From Gammaproteobacteria bacterium (GTDB taxonomy: Bacteria; Pseudomonadota; Gammaproteobacteria; Competibacterales; Competibacteraceae): 64,000 bases of DNA. Of the stretch, positions 37,743-46,998 are shown in pieces (position 1 is the first letter of the stretch; every line of letters begins with the position of its first letter). The stretch lies in contig JADLEK010000044.1 in the NCBI GenBank assembly GCA_020846135.1, positions 1-64,000 of the forward strand, written 5' to 3'. Made by a program: the position numbers and the translations under genes. The notes under the pieces were generated by a model. It worked only from the letters and a program-made list of their open reading frames with translations. It was not told the DNA's origin and searched no databases.

Positions 37743-37994
37743 ATGCCTTATCGATCTTTCGGTTCTATTTGGCGTTCACTATTGATCAGTGGCGCTCTGG
37801 CAGTCAGTTGCGGGTTGCCGCTGCCGTGGCTCGATAACGCCCTAACCCTGCCGGTGGCTCAAGCCCATGGCGGGGGTGGCGGGGGTGGCGGGGGTGGCGG
37901 GGGCGGCGGGGGCGGCAATAGGTTCAAAAAACCGGTTCAGCCCAGCGAAGGTCAAGGCAAGGGTGGGCGTGGAGTTGAGGGTCTCAAGCCATGA
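37743..37994 (+). CDS. Small secreted poly-glycine protein
   Basis: 83 residues. A signal-like hydrophobic N-terminus (cleavage near VAQAHG) is followed by a run of sixteen Gly and a basic tail (NRFKKPVQPSEGQGKGG). The DNA repeat (GGCGGGGGT)n probably varies by slippage. GGAGAG precedes ATG 37743, so it is expressed downstream of mbnH. The His-Gly start could bind metal but nothing more is supported; no known family recognised. Confidence 0.6.
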   Translation: MPYRSFGSIWRSLLISGALAVSCGLPLPWLDNALTLPVAQAHGGGGGGGGGGGGGGGGNRFKKPVQPSEGQGKGGRGVEGLKP

Positions 37995-38377
37995 GCGGGC
38001 GATGGGCTGGCGTATTGGTGTTGCTCCCGACCGTGGCCATGAGTTGTGGTTGTGCGACGCTGGAATCAGGGGCGGATGCCAAGGCCAACAGTTACGGTGT
38101 CGCGGTCTATGCGCCTAGTACCCAGGACTGGCGGCTGCGCTGGCAAGCCACCACGTCGCAACTGGCGAAACAGCGGGCCTTGCGCGACTGCGCCGTTGCC
38201 GATTGTCAGGTAGTGCTGGAATTTGGGCCAAAGCAATGCGGAACCTTGGCGCTAGGTCAAAGCGGGATCGGCGTGGGGCGGGGCGATACGCCAGCGGCGG
38301 CGGAAACGGCGGCTCTTGGCGACTGTCAGCGCACCACCCAGGGTTGTCGAGTGGCTCCAGCAGAGTGCAATCTTTAG
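37991..38377 (+). CDS. DUF4189 secreted protein
   Basis: 128 residues with an N-terminal signal peptide containing a lipobox-like SCGCAT. The core has the DUF4189 pattern of repeated AL..C elements with paired cysteines (ALRDCAVADCQVVLEFG, CGTLALGQSG, AALGDCQRTTQGC). Function unknown; extracellular or periplasmic. Its ATG overlaps the stop of the poly-Gly gene by four bases (ATGA), so the two are coupled and belong to the mbnPH operon. A hairpin terminator follows. Confidence 0.78.
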   Translation: MSGRWAGVLVLLPTVAMSCGCATLESGADAKANSYGVAVYAPSTQDWRLRWQATTSQLAKQRALRDCAVADCQVVLEFGPKQCGTLALGQSGIGVGRGDTPAAAETAALGDCQRTTQGCRVAPAECNL

Positions 38378-38391
38378 CAGTTGTAAAAACC

Positions 38392-38411
38392 CCCCTCTCC
38401 GCAGAGAGGGG
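38392..38411. terminator. Terminator after DUF4189 gene
   Basis: Perfect 8-bp stem CCCCTCTC/GAGAGGGG with a 4-base loop (38392-38399, 38404-38411) between the convergent DUF4189 and TgpA genes. An A-rich stretch (38385-38389) would give a T run on the minus strand. Confidence 0.65.
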
Positions 38412-38432
38412 TTGTCAGGGAGACAGTACGGT

Positions 38433-40433
38433 TCACGCCCGGAACCGCCGCACCAGCCGTTGCAAGCGCCGCACCGCCGTCGGTGGCGTCGTCGGGCCAT
38501 AGCGCAAAGCTGCGTAGAGTTTCCCGATCTCGCTGGCCCGCATCGCCAGTTCCGGCCGCTGTATCGCCACGCGTTCGGCGAACGCCAGTGGTCCCTCATG
38601 AGCGCTGCGAGCCAGCCCACGCCGGGCCAGCCGGACGCAAAACCGCTGCCAGGCGCGCGCCACCGGATCACGGACCCAGCGACTGCGCCAGCGCAATCCG
38701 GCGAACAGCAGACCAAAGCTGCTCAGTGCGATCACCATCGCCACAGTCATGTCACCCCAGTCCAGCGGGCCGAAACCTAATCCCGATAAAAATTCTTTCT
38801 GCCGGTCGGGACCATAAGCCAGCACCCACTCATTCCAGATCGTATTCAGCGCATCCCAGCGCAAGGCCAGTTGCCGCAACCATTCGGCATTGCCGCCGCC
38901 GCGCCGCGCCAGAAACGGCAAGGTCTGCTCATCGGCTATGGCGGCGTAGAGTCCGTCCTGAATCCGGTTGGGCGCAACCGCCGCCGTGGGATCGATCCGC
39001 ACCCAGCCGCGTTCCGCCAGCCAGACCTCAGCCCAGGCATGGGCGTCAGCCTGCCGGACGATTAAATAATCACCCAAGGCATTGATTTCGCCCCCTTGAT
39101 AGCCGGTCACCACCCGCGCCGGCACTCCGGCGGAACGCATCAGGAACACGAACGCGCTGGCGTAGTGTTCACAAAAGCCCTGGCGGGTGCGGAACAGGAA
39201 ATCATCCACGCTCTCCGCGCCCAGCAAGGGCGGAGTCAGGGTGTAGTAGAACGCCTGCTCCCGAAACAGGGTCAGCGCTGCATTGACCAGCGCCTCGGGT
39301 TGCGCATCGCGCGCCCGCCATTGCGCCGCCAGTTCCCGGGCGCGCGCATTGCCCCGAGGCGGCAAGCGCAGGGCGCGACTCCGCTCGGTTGCAGTCAGTT
39401 CCCCGGTTCGATAGTTCAGATAGGAGCGGACTTCATAGCGATACGCCTCGTTCACCGGTTGATCGCGGAGCAGTTGGAATGACGGCGTCATCCCGGTCCG
39501 AGGCGGCAGACTGGCGGGCAGGTCGAGCGCCAGCAGCCACCGGCGGTTGCTCGGCTCCATGATCACCGTGTACTCAATCGCTGCGCCTTCCGGGGTGAAA
39601 GCCACCGGGGTATTAGCCGGCAATTCCTCATGACGGGTCCAGCGCCGACCGTCGAAATTCCACAGCACCGGTCCGCGCCAATACAACAGTTTTGGCGGCG
39701 GCGGTGGGCCAACAAACCGCACCCGGAACGCCACTGCATCCGATTGGCTCAGTGCGCTGACCGAACCGGGCGACATCTCCTCGGATAGGCCGGTGCGGCC
39801 TTGATAAGCGTCCTTGGGCAAGCCCCATAGCGGACCCGGAATGCGCGGAAACAGTATGAATAGAATCAGCATCACCGGAATGGCCTGCGCAGCCATTTTG
39901 CCCGCCAGCCGCAAGGGCGCGAGGACGATTAATCCGGCGTGTTGCTGATGAATCATGGTCTGCGCCGCCAGCATCACTACGACCACCGCGAACAAATACC
40001 CGACCATCAACATTTCCTGGCTATACAGCAGAGTACTCATCACCAGCAGATAGCCGAGAAAGACCAGCACCACCCCGTCGCGCAAACCGCGGGTTTCCAG
40101 CAGCTTGCAGGCGGTCATCGCCGTCAGCAGCGCTACCCCGGCATCGCGGCCCAGCAGAGTCCGGTACTCGAGCAGGACTCCAGATCCAGCCAGCAGCGCC
40201 ACCAACAACAATAACCAGCGCGGCGGCAAGGGCTTGCCGCGAATCGCGATGAACCCGCGCCAGCCAACGATGGCGTAAAACAGCGGCGTCAGCCACAGCG
40301 GCAGTTCGTTGGCGTGCGGCGCCACCGCCAGCGCCAGCGTCGCCAGCAGCCAGGTCACCGCCAGCGGCGTCAAAAGTTCAACCGGCGGTTGACCCGGTTT
40401 TAGCTGAGGGGCGCGATGCCACGGCATTCTCAT
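38433..40433 (-). CDS. tgpA: TgpA-like transglutaminase membrane protein
   Basis: 666 residues from ATG 40433. The first 200 residues are membrane helices of the DUF3488/TgpA type; the rest is periplasmic with a transglutaminase-like core (Cys in TRQGFCEHYAS, His in ADAHAWAEVWL, Asp in WVRIDPTAA) and a final membrane helix. TgpA is a periplasmic transglutaminase-like protein, usually in one operon with MoxR and DUF58. Here those genes are 5.5 kb upstream on the same strand with other genes in between. Confidence 0.85.
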   Translation of the reverse strand: MRMPWHRAPQLKPGQPPVELLTPLAVTWLLATLALAVAPHANELPLWLTPLFYAIVGWRGFIAIRGKPLPPRWLLLLVALLAGSGVLLEYRTLLGRDAGVALLTAMTACKLLETRGLRDGVVLVFLGYLLVMSTLLYSQEMLMVGYLFAVVVVMLAAQTMIHQQHAGLIVLAPLRLAGKMAAQAIPVMLILFILFPRIPGPLWGLPKDAYQGRTGLSEEMSPGSVSALSQSDAVAFRVRFVGPPPPPKLLYWRGPVLWNFDGRRWTRHEELPANTPVAFTPEGAAIEYTVIMEPSNRRWLLALDLPASLPPRTGMTPSFQLLRDQPVNEAYRYEVRSYLNYRTGELTATERSRALRLPPRGNARARELAAQWRARDAQPEALVNAALTLFREQAFYYTLTPPLLGAESVDDFLFRTRQGFCEHYASAFVFLMRSAGVPARVVTGYQGGEINALGDYLIVRQADAHAWAEVWLAERGWVRIDPTAAVAPNRIQDGLYAAIADEQTLPFLARRGGGNAEWLRQLALRWDALNTIWNEWVLAYGPDRQKEFLSGLGFGPLDWGDMTVAMVIALSSFGLLFAGLRWRSRWVRDPVARAWQRFCVRLARRGLARSAHEGPLAFAERVAIQRPELAMRASEIGKLYAALRYGPTTPPTAVRRLQRLVRRFRA

Positions 40434-40466
40434 GGCGAAAAATCTCCTCAACCCGGTTGCCGGCCT

Positions 40467-41468
40467 TTAACCGCCTGGCAGCAACTCAAACTGCACCAGC
40501 AGGGTAGATTGCCAAGGCTTGCAGTTGTCATCGCTGATCATGAAAAACTGCTGTCCCCGGTAACGGGTCATGCCCTCGAAGTTGTCCAGCAGCCAGCCTT
40601 GAGTACTGTCGAAAACCGCTACATCAGTCACCGGCAGCGGCGCGGCGGTTTCCCCGGAAGGCAGGGTGACCCGGCGCAGGCTGATAATCAATGGCTGCAA
40701 CGGGGCCACAAAAGCGCGTTCCAGCATCAGCAGACCGCCATCCGGCAGGGCTTCCATCGCGACCAGGGCACTGTTCGGTGCGGAACTGAGCGGGTAATTC
40801 CAGAACTGGCCGTTCTGCCGAAACAGGCGAATCTGACCTTCCGGGTGGTTCCGCAATGGCGTCTCGGTTCCCGTCAGTATCCCCCAGCGCGGATCGATGG
40901 TCACGGCTTCCAGCGCGTGGTTGGAATCGTCGTAGTTGCGCAAATCGCGCAGCGGCGCCGGTAATCGCTCCTCCCCTTTCCACAGACCGGTCGGGGTGTA
41001 GCGAACCAGGCGCGGTTTTACCTCGAAGGAAATCAGCAACTCCGCATCGCCTGGCGTTCCGTTATCGCCATTGCGGATCGCCAAACCTTCTGAATCATTG
41101 AAGGACCCCTGCACGGGCTGGTCGAGTGGATCGCGCAGCGGATAAGCGGCAACCCGCTGCAATCCAGTCAGGTAACCCTGCCCATCGAACTCCGGGCGCA
41201 AATGAAACAGCGCGCCCTTATCGGAGATGGCATACAGCAGCCCGGCGTCTTGATCCCAGGCCAGCCCCGACAGACCACAGGGGCGCAAGCCATTGATCGA
41301 TGCATCATTCAATCGCAATACGCCCAGCAACCGGATGCCTTGGTAAGCCTGGCCAATGCCGACCGAATCATTGAGCGTCATGGGCGTTGCCTGGAATTCC
41401 GGAGTGGCGCAAGCGCACTGGAGTCCAAGAACCAGCGTGAGAGTCAACAGCAGACGGGGCATAGGCAT
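40467..41468 (-). CDS. Esterase-like phytase-family secreted protein
   Basis: 333 residues from ATG 41468 with a signal peptide (LLLTLTLVLGLQCACATP; Cys may be a lipobox). The remainder is a beta-propeller-like PF13449 domain: SGLAWDQDAGLLYAISDKG, FNDSEGLAI, NHALEAVTID, LLDNFEGMTRYRG. Members hydrolyse phosphate esters in some cases but most are untested. It lies between tgpA and the efflux genes on the same strand. No catalytic assignment is possible from the sequence. Confidence 0.75.
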   Translation of the reverse strand: MPMPRLLLTLTLVLGLQCACATPEFQATPMTLNDSVGIGQAYQGIRLLGVLRLNDASINGLRPCGLSGLAWDQDAGLLYAISDKGALFHLRPEFDGQGYLTGLQRVAAYPLRDPLDQPVQGSFNDSEGLAIRNGDNGTPGDAELLISFEVKPRLVRYTPTGLWKGEERLPAPLRDLRNYDDSNHALEAVTIDPRWGILTGTETPLRNHPEGQIRLFRQNGQFWNYPLSSAPNSALVAMEALPDGGLLMLERAFVAPLQPLIISLRRVTLPSGETAAPLPVTDVAVFDSTQGWLLDNFEGMTRYRGQQFFMISDDNCKPWQSTLLVQFELLPGG

Positions 41469-41574
41469 CAATGGAACGCTCCAATCGGGGCTACGGTAGA
41501 ACAAGGGCGGCTGTGGTTTTACCGGAAGGGTTGCGGTGATCCCGGTTTGTTGCAATAGGCGGTAGGCTGGAAGT

Positions 41575-44500
41575 TCAGGTTACTGCTGGTTCCAACTGCC
41601 GCCGGAATGCTGCGTAATACAGTACCGGGATAAAAATCAGCGTCAGCAGAGTGGAGACCATAATCCCAAAGATCAATGAAATCGCCAATCCCCGGAAAAT
41701 CGGATCATCGAGAATAAACAGCGCCCCCAGCATCGCCGCCAAGGCTGTGAGGATAATTGGTTTAGCCCGAACCGCACTGGAACGAATCACCGCTTCCTGA
41801 AACGGTACGCCATTTTCGACTTCCAGATTGATAAAATCGACCAGCAGGATTGAATTACGGACGATGATTCCCGCCAACGCGATCATGCCAATCATCGAAG
41901 TCGCAGTAAACTGGGCATGCAATAGAGCATGGCCGGGCATGACGCCGATAATCGTCAGTGGAATCGGGGCCATAATGATCAATGGAACCAGATAGGACCG
42001 GAATTGCGCTACCACCAGCAGATAAATCAGAATCATCCCCACGCCATAGGCAATGCCCATGTCGCGGAAGGTTTCATAAGTAATCTGCCATTCACCATCC
42101 CATTTCAGGCTGTAGCCATAAGGAGTATCGGGCTGACGAATAAAAAATTGCGTCAATTGACCACCAGCGATGAGTTGATCGTGCAGAGTGCTGACCATTT
42201 CAAACATTCCATAGAGCGGACTGTCCAGTTTGCCGGCCATATCACCAAAGATGAACACGACTGGTAATAAATCCTTATGGTAAATTGCGTTCTCGCGCTG
42301 GGTGGTCTCCACATCAACAATGTCCAGCAACGGCACCAGTTGGCCGCTCTGACTGCGGGTTTTCAACATTAAAACCGAAGCTGGATCAGCCTGATCAGCA
42401 GTCGGCAATTCCAGCCGTAATGGAATCGGATATTTGGCGGCGCTGGAATGCAGAAAACTCACATCTTCGCCGCGCAAGGCGGTATTGACATCGGCAGCGA
42501 CCGCCTGCTGGGAGACGCCTAACAGCGCAGCTTTTACCCGGTCAACGTGGGCAATCAAGCGTTCCGACGGCGCTTCAACCGTATCATCGACATCCACAAT
42601 ATCCGGGGTGGCGCTAAATACGCCGCGAATCTGCTGGGCAGCGGCAATCTGACCGGAATAATCCAGACCATAAACTTCGGCGACTAGGGGCGACATCACC
42701 GGCGGACCCGGCGGTACTTCTACTACTTTAACGTTAGCGTTGTATTTTTTACCAATCTCCTGCAATGGCCCGCGCACCGCCAAGCCAATGTCATGACTCT
42801 TGCGCTGGCGATGTTTTTTATCCACCAGATTGACCTGTAAATCGCCGACATTGGCTCCAGTCCGCAGATAGTATTGTCGCACCAGGCCGTTAAAATTAAT
42901 CGGCGCAGCGGTTCCGGCATACGCCTGATAATCGGTGACTTCCTCGACCGTGCTTAAATAGCGGCCCAGTTCGCCCAAGACCCGCGCCGTTTGTTCCAGC
43001 GTGGTTCCTTCCGGCATATCCACGATCACTTGAAACTCTGACTTATTATCGAACGGCAGCATTTTCAACACGACCAGTTGGAAATAAGCCAGGCTGACCG
43101 AACCGCCAATCAGCAATAACACGCCAATCCCCAATGCCCAGCGGCGCGGCTTGCCCTGTCGCCCGCGCAGAAACGGCCCAACGACTTTTCGGAAAAAACG
43201 GTGCGAGAAATCTTCCGCCTTTTCCTCTCCTTGGCTCAGGAGGGGTGGCGCTTCAGCGCCAGGGCAGTTCGTGACTGAAGCCACTGAATGTTTCTCCACC
43301 GACCGCCTTAATACCTTGTAGGTCAGCCACGGCGTAAATACGAACGCTACCGCCAGCGAGATCAGCATTCCCATACTGGAGTTAATCGGAATCGGACTCA
43401 TGTACGGCCCCATCAATCCCGATACAAATGCCATCGGCAATAAGGCGGCGATCACGGTAAAGGTAGCGAGAATGGTCGGGCCACCGACTTCATCAACTGC
43501 AATGGGAATCGCGTCAACCAGTTTCCGCCCGCCAAGGTGAATATGGCGGTGAATGTTTTCCACCACCACAATGGCGTCATCGACCAGAATGCCAATCGAG
43601 AAGATCAGCGCAAACAGCGATACCCGATTCAGAGTAAAACCCCAGGCCCACGACGCAAACAGGGTAATCGTCAGGGTCAGAATCACCGCCGCGCCGACAA
43701 TGAACGCCTCGCGCCAGCCCAAAGCGATCAGCACCAGCCCAATCACCAGTCCAGTCGCAAAAATCAGCTTGGTGATTAAGGTCATCGCCTTGTCATTGGC
43801 TGTGACGCCGTAGTTGCGGGTTACGCTGACATTCACCCCTTCAGGAATCACAATCCCCTTGAGTTGCTCCAACCGCTCCACGACCTGATCGGCAATGTTT
43901 ACTGCATTTTCGCCGGGCTTTTTAGCGATGGCGAGCGTCACTGCCGGAAATTCACCGGTCGCTTTAATTCCGGCCTGTACCGCTGCCGGTCCAGTGCCCA
44001 GCCAGACCGAACGTTCCGGCGTATCGGGGCCAAAGTTGACCTCAGCGACATCGGCCAGATAGACCGGCGCGCCTTGATGCAGCCCCACTACCAGTTTGCC
44101 GACTTCCTCCGGGTCCACCAGAAAACTGCCGGCTTGCACCGGAATTTCGCGGTTATCGCCGATCAGCGCCCCGGCGTCGGTCGAGGCATTCGCGGCTTGC
44201 AATGAACGGCGCAGATCACTCAGCGCCAAGCCGTGACCGGCCAGTCGGGCCGGATCAAAGCGCACCTGCACTACCCGATCCGGCGCGCCAATCGTGTACA
44301 GGTCGCGGGTGCCGGGAACCCGCTTTAATTCGGTTTCCAGAGTATGCGCTACTCGCGCCAAATCATCGGCGCTACGCTGCGGGTCTTCCGTCCACAGGGT
44401 CAGGCTGACGATGGGCACATCATCAATACCTTTCGGTTTGACGATCGGTTGGCCAACGCCGAGATTGGGTGGCAACCAGTCCGCATTGGAATAAATCTGG

Positions 44501-44862
44501 TTATACAGCTGGACAATGGCGTCGGTGCGTGGCTCGCCAACCTTGAATTGCACGGTTAATGCCGCCATGCCCGGTTTGGAAACAGAATAAACGTGTTCAA
44601 TCCCCTCGATTTCCGCCAGCTTCTGCTCGGCCGGAGTACTGACCAGCTTTTCCACTTCCTGAGCGGTTGCGCCGGGAAACGGAATAAACACGTTGGCAAA
44701 GGTCACGTTAATCTGCGGCTCTTCCTCGCGGGGCGTGACTAGCACCGCAAAAATCCCCATTAGCAATCCGACCAGCGCCAATAACGGGGTAATTTCACTG
44801 AGCAGGAATTTTTTGGCGATCGTCCCGGATAGCCCGAGGCGCGGTTCAGCGGTAGCGCTCAT
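41575..44862 (-). CDS. RND-family efflux permease
   Basis: 1,095 residues with the twelve-helix RND plan and two large periplasmic loops. The first helix is followed by VTPREEEPQINVTFANVFI, a variant found in a subgroup of HAE/HME-like pumps. Proton-relay Asp pair lies in GILVDDAIVVVENIHRH. It is a proton-driven tripartite pump subunit; substrate unknown (hydrophobic compounds or metals both possible). It starts 3 bases after the adaptor gene stop. An in-frame palindromic repeat adds residues such as NCPGAEAPPLLSQGEE to a cytoplasmic loop near 43230-43270. No outer-membrane factor gene is adjacent. Confidence 0.9.
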   Translation of the reverse strand: MSATAEPRLGLSGTIAKKFLLSEITPLLALVGLLMGIFAVLVTPREEEPQINVTFANVFIPFPGATAQEVEKLVSTPAEQKLAEIEGIEHVYSVSKPGMAALTVQFKVGEPRTDAIVQLYNQIYSNADWLPPNLGVGQPIVKPKGIDDVPIVSLTLWTEDPQRSADDLARVAHTLETELKRVPGTRDLYTIGAPDRVVQVRFDPARLAGHGLALSDLRRSLQAANASTDAGALIGDNREIPVQAGSFLVDPEEVGKLVVGLHQGAPVYLADVAEVNFGPDTPERSVWLGTGPAAVQAGIKATGEFPAVTLAIAKKPGENAVNIADQVVERLEQLKGIVIPEGVNVSVTRNYGVTANDKAMTLITKLIFATGLVIGLVLIALGWREAFIVGAAVILTLTITLFASWAWGFTLNRVSLFALIFSIGILVDDAIVVVENIHRHIHLGGRKLVDAIPIAVDEVGGPTILATFTVIAALLPMAFVSGLMGPYMSPIPINSSMGMLISLAVAFVFTPWLTYKVLRRSVEKHSVASVTNCPGAEAPPLLSQGEEKAEDFSHRFFRKVVGPFLRGRQGKPRRWALGIGVLLLIGGSVSLAYFQLVVLKMLPFDNKSEFQVIVDMPEGTTLEQTARVLGELGRYLSTVEEVTDYQAYAGTAAPINFNGLVRQYYLRTGANVGDLQVNLVDKKHRQRKSHDIGLAVRGPLQEIGKKYNANVKVVEVPPGPPVMSPLVAEVYGLDYSGQIAAAQQIRGVFSATPDIVDVDDTVEAPSERLIAHVDRVKAALLGVSQQAVAADVNTALRGEDVSFLHSSAAKYPIPLRLELPTADQADPASVLMLKTRSQSGQLVPLLDIVDVETTQRENAIYHKDLLPVVFIFGDMAGKLDSPLYGMFEMVSTLHDQLIAGGQLTQFFIRQPDTPYGYSLKWDGEWQITYETFRDMGIAYGVGMILIYLLVVAQFRSYLVPLIIMAPIPLTIIGVMPGHALLHAQFTATSMIGMIALAGIIVRNSILLVDFINLEVENGVPFQEAVIRSSAVRAKPIILTALAAMLGALFILDDPIFRGLAISLIFGIMVSTLLTLIFIPVLYYAAFRRQLEPAVT
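43227..43261. repeat. Double-hairpin palindromic repeat inside the RND gene
   Basis: Two hairpins: CTCCT/AGGAG (43227-43242) and a perfect TGGCGCT-TC-AGCGCCA (43246-43261). The reading frame is kept and yields the peptide CPGAEAPPLLSQGEE in a loop of the permease. It resembles a dispersed palindromic repeat inserted in frame. Confidence 0.6.
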
Positions 44863-44865
44863 GGT

Positions 44866-45915
44866 TTACTTCCCCGCCGTCAGTGGTTGCTGATCCTTGA
44901 GATAGCCCCCGGCCTTGATCGGGTCCAGCGCGACCGCTTCGCCCGGCTCCAGCCCGGCCAGAATCTCCACCATTTCACCCTCATTCCGACCAGGCCGCAC
45001 CTGCCGCAAACTGACTTTGCCGTCCTTGACCACATAAACCGCGCTGACTTCACCACGCTGCGCCAGCGCCTGACGCGGGATGGTTAAGCGCTGCTCTTCG
45101 CCGACCCGGAAGGCGGTTTTGACAAACATGCCGGGATACAGACCGGCGGTTTTGGGCGGCAGGTAGACCCGGACCTTGAACACGTTGCTTTGCGGATCGG
45201 CATAGGGAAAAAAGGTCAGTTTAGCGGCGGCGATGCTGGTCTCACCGTTGGGCGGCAACACCCGCGCCTGCTGATGTTGCCGCACCGCGCCGATCAATCG
45301 TTGCGGCACGTTGGCGACGACCCGCAGTTCATCGAGTGAAAAGCCGGTCATCAGTGGTTTGCCGGGCTGGACGGTTTCGCCGAGCTGTACATGACGTTCC
45401 AGCACGATCCCGCCGTAAGGCGCATTAACCATGGCGTAACCGAGTGACTCCTTGGCTTGGGCCACCCCGGCCTGCGCCGCTTCCAGGCGGGCTTTAGCGG
45501 CATCGAACGAGGCCGTTGCCGCGTCCATTTGCGCCTTGGCCACCAGTTGTTTTTCATAAACGCCGCGAATCCGATCGTAGTCCGCCTGGGCCTCGGTGAA
45601 ACGAGCCTGCGCCTCGCGCAGACTGGCCTGGGCCTGATCGAGACTGGCGCGTTGCTCGATGTTGCGGATGCGGACAATTGGCGCGCCCTGCGGCACGAAA
45701 TCGTTAACATCCACCATGATTTCTTCGATTCGGCCAGCGGTCTGGGCCGAGACGGTGCTTTGATGAACGGCTTCGACTACGCCATCAAGGACCTGCTCAT
45801 CGGGCAGGGTCTGGCGTTGAACGGTGACGACCGGGAATGGCAGTTCGACGGCCGATAGTCCAGACGTGGCGGCGATCAGGCACCAAAACAGGAGCGGGCG
45901 GGCGGATTTAAGCAT
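44866..45915 (-). CDS. RND efflux periplasmic adaptor (membrane fusion protein)
   Basis: 349 residues with an N-terminal signal segment (ATSGLSAVELPF). HlyD/AcrA plan: beta-barrel/lipoyl part (DGVVEAVHQSTVSAQTAG, VPQGAPIVRI), an alpha-hairpin with heptads (ASLDQAQASLREAQARFTEA) and a second lipoyl half (MVNAPYGGIVLERHVQLGE). It links the RND permease to an outer-membrane channel encoded elsewhere. A palindromic operator-like site lies just upstream, so control by a local repressor is likely, though none is in this window. Confidence 0.92.
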   Translation of the reverse strand: MLKSARPLLFWCLIAATSGLSAVELPFPVVTVQRQTLPDEQVLDGVVEAVHQSTVSAQTAGRIEEIMVDVNDFVPQGAPIVRIRNIEQRASLDQAQASLREAQARFTEAQADYDRIRGVYEKQLVAKAQMDAATASFDAAKARLEAAQAGVAQAKESLGYAMVNAPYGGIVLERHVQLGETVQPGKPLMTGFSLDELRVVANVPQRLIGAVRQHQQARVLPPNGETSIAAAKLTFFPYADPQSNVFKVRVYLPPKTAGLYPGMFVKTAFRVGEEQRLTIPRQALAQRGEVSAVYVVKDGKVSLRQVRPGRNEGEMVEILAGLEPGEAVALDPIKAGGYLKDQQPLTAGK

Positions 45916-45952
45916 GGATTTTTCCCGGAATCTGGCAGGCGTTGGATGTTAT

Positions 45953-45968
45953 ATTAGTAAATTCTAAT
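45953..45968. promoter_or_regulatory. Palindromic operator upstream of efflux genes
   Basis: ATTAG-TAAATT-CTAAT, a perfect 5-bp dyad around a 6-base AT core, 38 bases upstream of the adaptor start. Its form resembles ArsR- or TetR-type operators; the regulator is not in the window, so identity is open. Confidence 0.5.
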
Positions 45969-45971
45969 GTT

Positions 45972-46952
45972 TTAAGGGGAAGCGGGCAAGGCGTAACCGG
46001 TACTGCCAAACAGCGCCAGCGTTTCCAGACAGCGCCGCCGGTGCGCTGCGCCACTGGCTGGCGGAATCTGCCGCCCCGGCAACCACAACCCATACTGGAG
46101 TCCGGCGTTGTCCGCCTGCAATGCCCACTGACAGAGCTGCTCCAGGCGCGGCTCGACGTTATCGATTCCCAACAGCCGCCAGTCCAGCCACAATTCCGGG
46201 CGGGCCTGATCGGTAAACTGCTTGACCAGCAACGGCCCGCCATGGGTCGTGGCTTTCCAGGCAATCCGGCGCGGCGAATCGCCCGGCGCATAGGACCGCA
46301 AGCCGGCATAATCCTCGCTGCCCAGGCCCTGCTCGCCCACGCCGCCGCCCGTCCCGCCCGGCAGCGCTGCCGGCAAGAGTCGCCGCCCACGCGGTCGCGG
46401 ATAAACCAGCCCGCTCCGTTCAAAAATCACCCAGCTCCACGCCTGCAACAAGCCCAATGGAAACCGGGTCAGCACCCGAATTGGACCGGGTTGCAGCCAG
46501 CCACGCCGCTGGGCCGGAACTATCAGGGTCACGGTCGCTGAACCCTGGGCGGGCACATCCACATAGTGCGGCGGGCGATCCTGCCATTGCAGGGCGATTC
46601 CGTAACGCGGGGCGGGGTCGGGATTATCCAGACGAAAGGTAAACCGCGCCTCCTGCCCGGCAAAGACCGGTTCGGCAACCCCCGGATGGATGATCAGCCC
46701 CAGCAGGGTGTCGTGCGCCCGCCACATGCTGTTCAAGGCGACGGCAGCGAGCAGGAACGTGAAGGCGAAACCCATGCTGTTGCTGTAATTGATCGCCCAC
46801 AGGAACAGCAGGAACAGTAGGGCGGCGAAGGCGTAGCCGTAGCGGGTCGGCAAAATGTAGATGCGGCGGCGGGTCAGCGGAACCGGTTCGCAAGCCGGCG
46901 GCTGGCGAGTGAAGATCCACGACTCGAAGCGGCGGCGCAGTCCTTCCAGCAT
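45972..46952 (-). CDS. DUF58-family protein of the MoxR-DUF58-TgpA set
   Basis: 326 residues from ATG 46952. Two membrane helices near the N-terminus (YGYAFAALLFLLFLWAINYS) precede a DUF58 domain whose hallmark DYAGLRSYAPGDSPRRIAWK is present, with a basic N-terminal stretch. DUF58 proteins work with MoxR ATPases, perhaps as chaperone partners for secreted complexes. An upstream open frame to 47405 only overlaps moxR and has unlikely composition. A palindromic element occupies the gap to moxR. Confidence 0.87.
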   Translation of the reverse strand: MLEGLRRRFESWIFTRQPPACEPVPLTRRRIYILPTRYGYAFAALLFLLFLWAINYSNSMGFAFTFLLAAVALNSMWRAHDTLLGLIIHPGVAEPVFAGQEARFTFRLDNPDPAPRYGIALQWQDRPPHYVDVPAQGSATVTLIVPAQRRGWLQPGPIRVLTRFPLGLLQAWSWVIFERSGLVYPRPRGRRLLPAALPGGTGGGVGEQGLGSEDYAGLRSYAPGDSPRRIAWKATTHGGPLLVKQFTDQARPELWLDWRLLGIDNVEPRLEQLCQWALQADNAGLQYGLWLPGRQIPPASGAAHRRRCLETLALFGSTGYALPASP

Positions 46953-46998
46953 CAGTCGGAACTCGGGTAATTTCTCAAAAAGGCCGTGTCGAGCGTTG

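Noticed and set aside
45953-45968. Assignment of the dyad to a sulfide-responsive BigR/SqrR repressor
   Set aside because: The sequence does not fit the ATTC-N8-GAAT pattern I recall for SqrR, and no such regulator is nearby.
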